From Gemmatimonadota bacterium (GTDB lineage Bacteria; Gemmatimonadota; Gemmatimonadetes; Longimicrobiales; Gaopeijiaceae): a stretch of 15,588 bases of DNA. The translations under genes were made by a program, and so were the position numbers. Below are positions 13,689-15,588 of the stretch, in pieces. The stretch's first letter is position 1. Every line of letters starts with the position of its first letter. The stretch covers positions 1 through 15,588 of the forward strand of contig SKZC01000444.1 in assembly GCA_007127575.1 (NCBI GenBank). The letters are read 5' to 3'. The notes under the pieces were generated by a model that worked only from the letters and a program-made list of their open reading frames with translations, was not told where the DNA came from and made no database searches.

Positions 13689-14561
13689 TCACCCCCTGCC
13701 GCCTATTTCCTCCCCCTGCCCCGACCGTTCCTCCTCCGTCTGCACGAGAGCCGCCACCTCCTCGTACAGACTCCGAAGCGATCCGCCCTCGACTAGCTGT
13801 CGAGGGCGCTTCCCGAACGTGCGCTGGACCCGGTTCGAGAGTGCTCCGGGAGACTTGTAGCCCAGGAGGGTCGCGGCGTTCGCCAGCTCCTTCCCGCCGG
13901 CCATGAGCTCCAGCGCCTGGAGAGCCAGGACCCCGCTCACGAACGCCCGGAGCGGGACGCCCTCCCTTGAAGCGAGGGTGGAGAGCCACGAGGGGGAGAC
14001 CCTTTGCCTGCGGGCCAGCTCTCTGACGCTCCTTGGGATTGGTTCGCGCCCGCTCAGATCTAGGCGTAGACTCGTCCGGAGCTGATGGACCGGATGGAGG
14101 AGCGCTTGCTTCAGCCTCAGATGCACCCCGCTGTCCCGAATGCGCTTGGCCAGGTACTCCCGGCCTTGGAACGGCTCCAGCGACCTGAGCATACCGGGAA
14201 GGCGGTCCAGTTCCGAAAGAAAGAGCACCTCCGCGACGACGATGTGCCGGAGATGCTTCAAGTTCGTAGGTCGTTCCTCCGTTACCACCACGATCGGCAG
14301 GTTCGGACATCGCTCTGCCAACTCGCGGAGACGTTCCGTGGCCCCGCGGCGATCCAAGTGGGCCACCTCGACGAGTGCTACCTCCACGGAGCGTGCCGCC
14401 TCCATCAGCTCACTCCAGCCCGCGCAACTCCGAAGGTGGAACCCGGCTCGTCCGAGCTTCCCGACTTCCGCTGCCAAGGAACTCGGCCGAGCAGGAGTGA
14501 ACGGGCGCCCAGTTGAGGCCCCTTCCTGCCCATCGAAAAAAACGGCTACGGTCCGCTTCAT
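13689..14561 (-). CDS. AraC-type transcriptional regulator with degenerate receiver domain
   Basis: This 290-residue protein has an N-terminal alpha/beta domain (about 1-130) resembling a response-regulator receiver, with strands VALVEVAHLD and LPIVVVTEE. The strand that should end in the phospho-accepting Asp reads VEVAH, and the usual lysine after the fifth strand is not evident (EVLFLSELDR). It is probably a pseudo-receiver that is not phosphorylated in the normal way. The C-terminal part (about 175-260) has two helix-turn-helix units of AraC type, ending in the typical ANAATLLGYKSPGALSNRVQRTFGKRPRQ region. ATG at 14561 was preferred to a GTG at 14573. It lies 98 bases upstream of the Cys-rich peptide gene on the same strand, so it may control or be part of that cassette. 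Confidence 0.78.
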   Translation of the reverse strand: MKRTVAVFFDGQEGASTGRPFTPARPSSLAAEVGKLGRAGFHLRSCAGWSELMEAARSVEVALVEVAHLDRRGATERLRELAERCPNLPIVVVTEERPTNLKHLRHIVVAEVLFLSELDRLPGMLRSLEPFQGREYLAKRIRDSGVHLRLKQALLHPVHQLRTSLRLDLSGREPIPRSVRELARRQRVSPSWLSTLASREGVPLRAFVSGVLALQALELMAGGKELANAATLLGYKSPGALSNRVQRTFGKRPRQLVEGGSLRSLYEEVAALVQTEEERSGQGEEIGGRG

Positions 14562-14733
14562 GGTGGAGGCCACCCTGTCCGGTCAGATTGGCCCTGCTAC
14601 TCAACACCATTAACACCAGCGGGGGGGGGCAACCCTACTCTAGCCGTCTCGATGCGCGAGTTCCGGGCCTTGTGTCGCTATCCTCCCCAGCACCTTTGCC
14701 CCTCCGGGACCCACCGGTTCCGGCGTTGACACG

Positions 14734-14823
14734 TCATGGCATCCAAACCCACTCCCCGCTCGCCGCGACCACTCCGGAGGCACCGCTTGACGCATGGGCA
14801 TCCAGCGCGATATACCTGGACAT
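14734..14823 (-). pseudogene. Probable N-terminal remnant of an IS110-family transposase
   Basis: The minus-strand frame starting at ATG 14823 encodes MSRYIALDAHASSGASGVV and stops after 29 residues. The start resembles IS110-family transposases, which begin with a strand carrying a catalytic Asp in a (Y/I)-I-x-L-D-x-H context. An AGGA sequence eight bases before the ATG would be its ribosome binding site. The similarity ends after about 25 residues, so at most a decayed fragment remains. The match is from memory of the family only, is short, and could be chance. Confidence 0.35.
14787..14816 (+). promoter_or_regulatory. Candidate sigma70-like promoter upstream of the ALDH gene
   Basis: TTGACG (14787-14792) and TATACC (14811-14816) are separated by 18 bases and point towards the aldehyde dehydrogenase, giving a leader of about 165 bases. 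The same bases lie inside the possible transposase remnant on the other strand, so one of the two readings may be coincidental. Confidence 0.35.
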
Positions 14824-14987
14824 TGCCGTTATCCTGCCGGGGCGGGTAGTTTCCGGCCCTCGTACATCGCAGGGCGTCCCCCCCTCGGGACGACGCCCAC
14901 GACTTGGTTGGGCCGGCCTCCGCTCACCTCCGGTCACGGGCGGAGTGCCCGTGTGCCACCCACCCGCCGACAAGGACGCCGTACCGT

Positions 14988-15588
14988 ATGCCAACCTCCG
15001 ACGCCCTCACCGACCCGTCCGGCATTCTGGGGGACCTGGGGATCTCCGGGGACTCCGTGGCCGGCACCAGCACGGGCCGCCGCTTCCTCCCCGGGGGGGA
15101 CGGCGTCCTGGAGGCCACCACCCCCGTGGACGGGTCGGTGGTGGGCCAGGTCCCGGTGACCACCCAGGAAGAGTACGAGGAGGTCGTGGCGGAGGCTGAG
15201 GCCGCCTTCGCCATCTGGAGAGACGTCCCGGCCCCCAAGCGTGGAGAGATCGTTCGTCAGATCGGCGACGAGCTCCGCGAATCCAAGGAGGAGTTGGGAC
15301 GGCTGGTCTCCTTCGAGACCGGGAAGATCCTGGAGGAGGGGAAGGGCGAGGTCCAGGAGATGATCGACATCTGCGACTTCGCCGTGGGCCAGTCGCGAAT
15401 GCTCTACGGGAAGACCATGCCCTCGGAGCGGGAGGACCACCGCCTCTTCGAGCAGTGGCATCCCCTGGGCCTGGTGGGCGTGATCACCGCCTTCAACTTC
15501 CCGGTGGCGGTGTGGTCCTGGAACACCTTCATCTCCGCGGTCTGCGGCAACACCAATGTCTGGAAGGGTTCCCCCAAGACGCCACTGA
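14988..15588 (+). CDS. Aldehyde dehydrogenase, ALDH7 type (partial, 3' end outside window)
   Basis: The first 200 residues of an NAD(P)-dependent aldehyde dehydrogenase are visible and the frame is open at the window edge. The segments VSFETGKILEEGKGEVQEM, DICDFAVGQSRMLYG and EQWHPLGLVGVITAFNFPVA closely resemble the ALDH7 family (antiquitin, piperideine-6-carboxylate or alpha-aminoadipate semialdehyde dehydrogenase). Asn170 in AFNFP is the conserved oxyanion-hole asparagine. The catalytic Cys and Glu lie beyond the window. The N terminus is about 30 residues of unrelated sequence before the fold starts (FLPGGDGVLEATTPVDG). AAGGAC lies ten bases before the ATG. The family would suggest lysine or pipecolate catabolism, but neighbours give no support for a specific substrate. 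Confidence 0.88.
   Translation, partial: MPTSDALTDPSGILGDLGISGDSVAGTSTGRRFLPGGDGVLEATTPVDGSVVGQVPVTTQEEYEEVVAEAEAAFAIWRDVPAPKRGEIVRQIGDELRESKEELGRLVSFETGKILEEGKGEVQEMIDICDFAVGQSRMLYGKTMPSEREDHRLFEQWHPLGLVGVITAFNFPVAVWSWNTFISAVCGNTNVWKGSPKTPL

Larger units (their letters stand above)
14562..14987. other. Intergenic region between the regulator and the aldehyde dehydrogenase
   Basis: This spacer of about 426 bases separates the divergent regulator and ALDH genes. It contains a run of nine G (14621-14629), a possible transposase remnant (14734-14823, minus), a candidate plus-strand promoter (14787-14816) and a strong inverted repeat GGGCGTC/GACGCCC at 14872-14878 and 14892-14898. No other gene was recognised. 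Confidence 0.6.

Noticed and set aside
14726..14731. Perfect TTGACA hexamer
   Set aside because: No -10-like sequence lies 16-18 bases downstream on the plus strand, so it is not a supported promoter.
15586..15588. TGA at the last three bases of the window
   Set aside because: It is out of frame with the aldehyde dehydrogenase, which is simply cut by the window edge and not truncated.

Overview
The window is GC-rich bacterial chromosome with tightly packed genes, ATGA or TGATG start/stop overlaps and strong GGAGG-type ribosome binding sites. A BrxA/BrxB-type bacilliredoxin, a secreted 6-bladed beta-propeller with a GEGPGEF motif, a DUF2007 protein, a PagL-like outer-membrane deacylase and an ALDH7-type dehydrogenase together suggest a diderm of the Gemmatimonadota or a relative. 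This assignment is an inference from gene content, not from a marker gene. No rRNA, tRNA or CRISPR array was recognised.

Layout. (1) Positions 1-250 hold no convincing gene but are rich in inverted repeats. Their outer arms pair, so this is a candidate structured RNA or small non-autonomous mobile element. (2) Positions 268-2750 on the minus strand hold an Eis-like GNAT acetyltransferase translationally coupled to a zinc-dependent MDR dehydrogenase. (3) Positions 2876-4746 on the plus strand hold a FadI/HADHB-type thiolase overlapped by a PagL-type lipid A deacylase. (4) Positions 4751-5533 on the minus strand hold an AhpE/BCP-like peroxiredoxin followed by a DUF2007 protein. (5) Positions 5715-10899 on the minus strand hold a molybdenum hydroxylase operon in the order [2Fe-2S] subunit, molybdopterin subunit, DUF1460 lipoprotein, FAD subunit. 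The FAD subunit carries four cysteines with the spacing of the extra [4Fe-4S] cluster of 4-hydroxybenzoyl-CoA reductase. A cell-wall amidase-like lipoprotein is inserted in the middle. (6) Positions 11122-11547 on the plus strand hold a divergent bacilliredoxin. (7) Positions 11644-14561 on the minus strand hold a four-gene cassette: an AraC-type regulator with a degenerate receiver, a tiny exported peptide with ten cysteines, a membrane-anchored CxxC thioredoxin-like protein, and an exported beta-propeller. (8) Positions 14562-14987 are intergenic, with a probable IS110-family transposase remnant, followed by a partial ALDH7-type aldehyde dehydrogenase that runs off the right edge.

The catabolic parts (CoA-ester dehydroxylase, thiolase, ALDH, MDR dehydrogenase) fit breakdown of aromatic or fatty acyl substrates. 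The redox proteins (peroxiredoxin, bacilliredoxin, CxxC thioredoxin) fit thiol homeostasis. The least familiar part is the regulator/Cys-rich peptide/thioredoxin/propeller cassette, which looks like a dedicated system for exporting and oxidatively folding, or presenting, a disulfide-rich peptide. That function is inference only.
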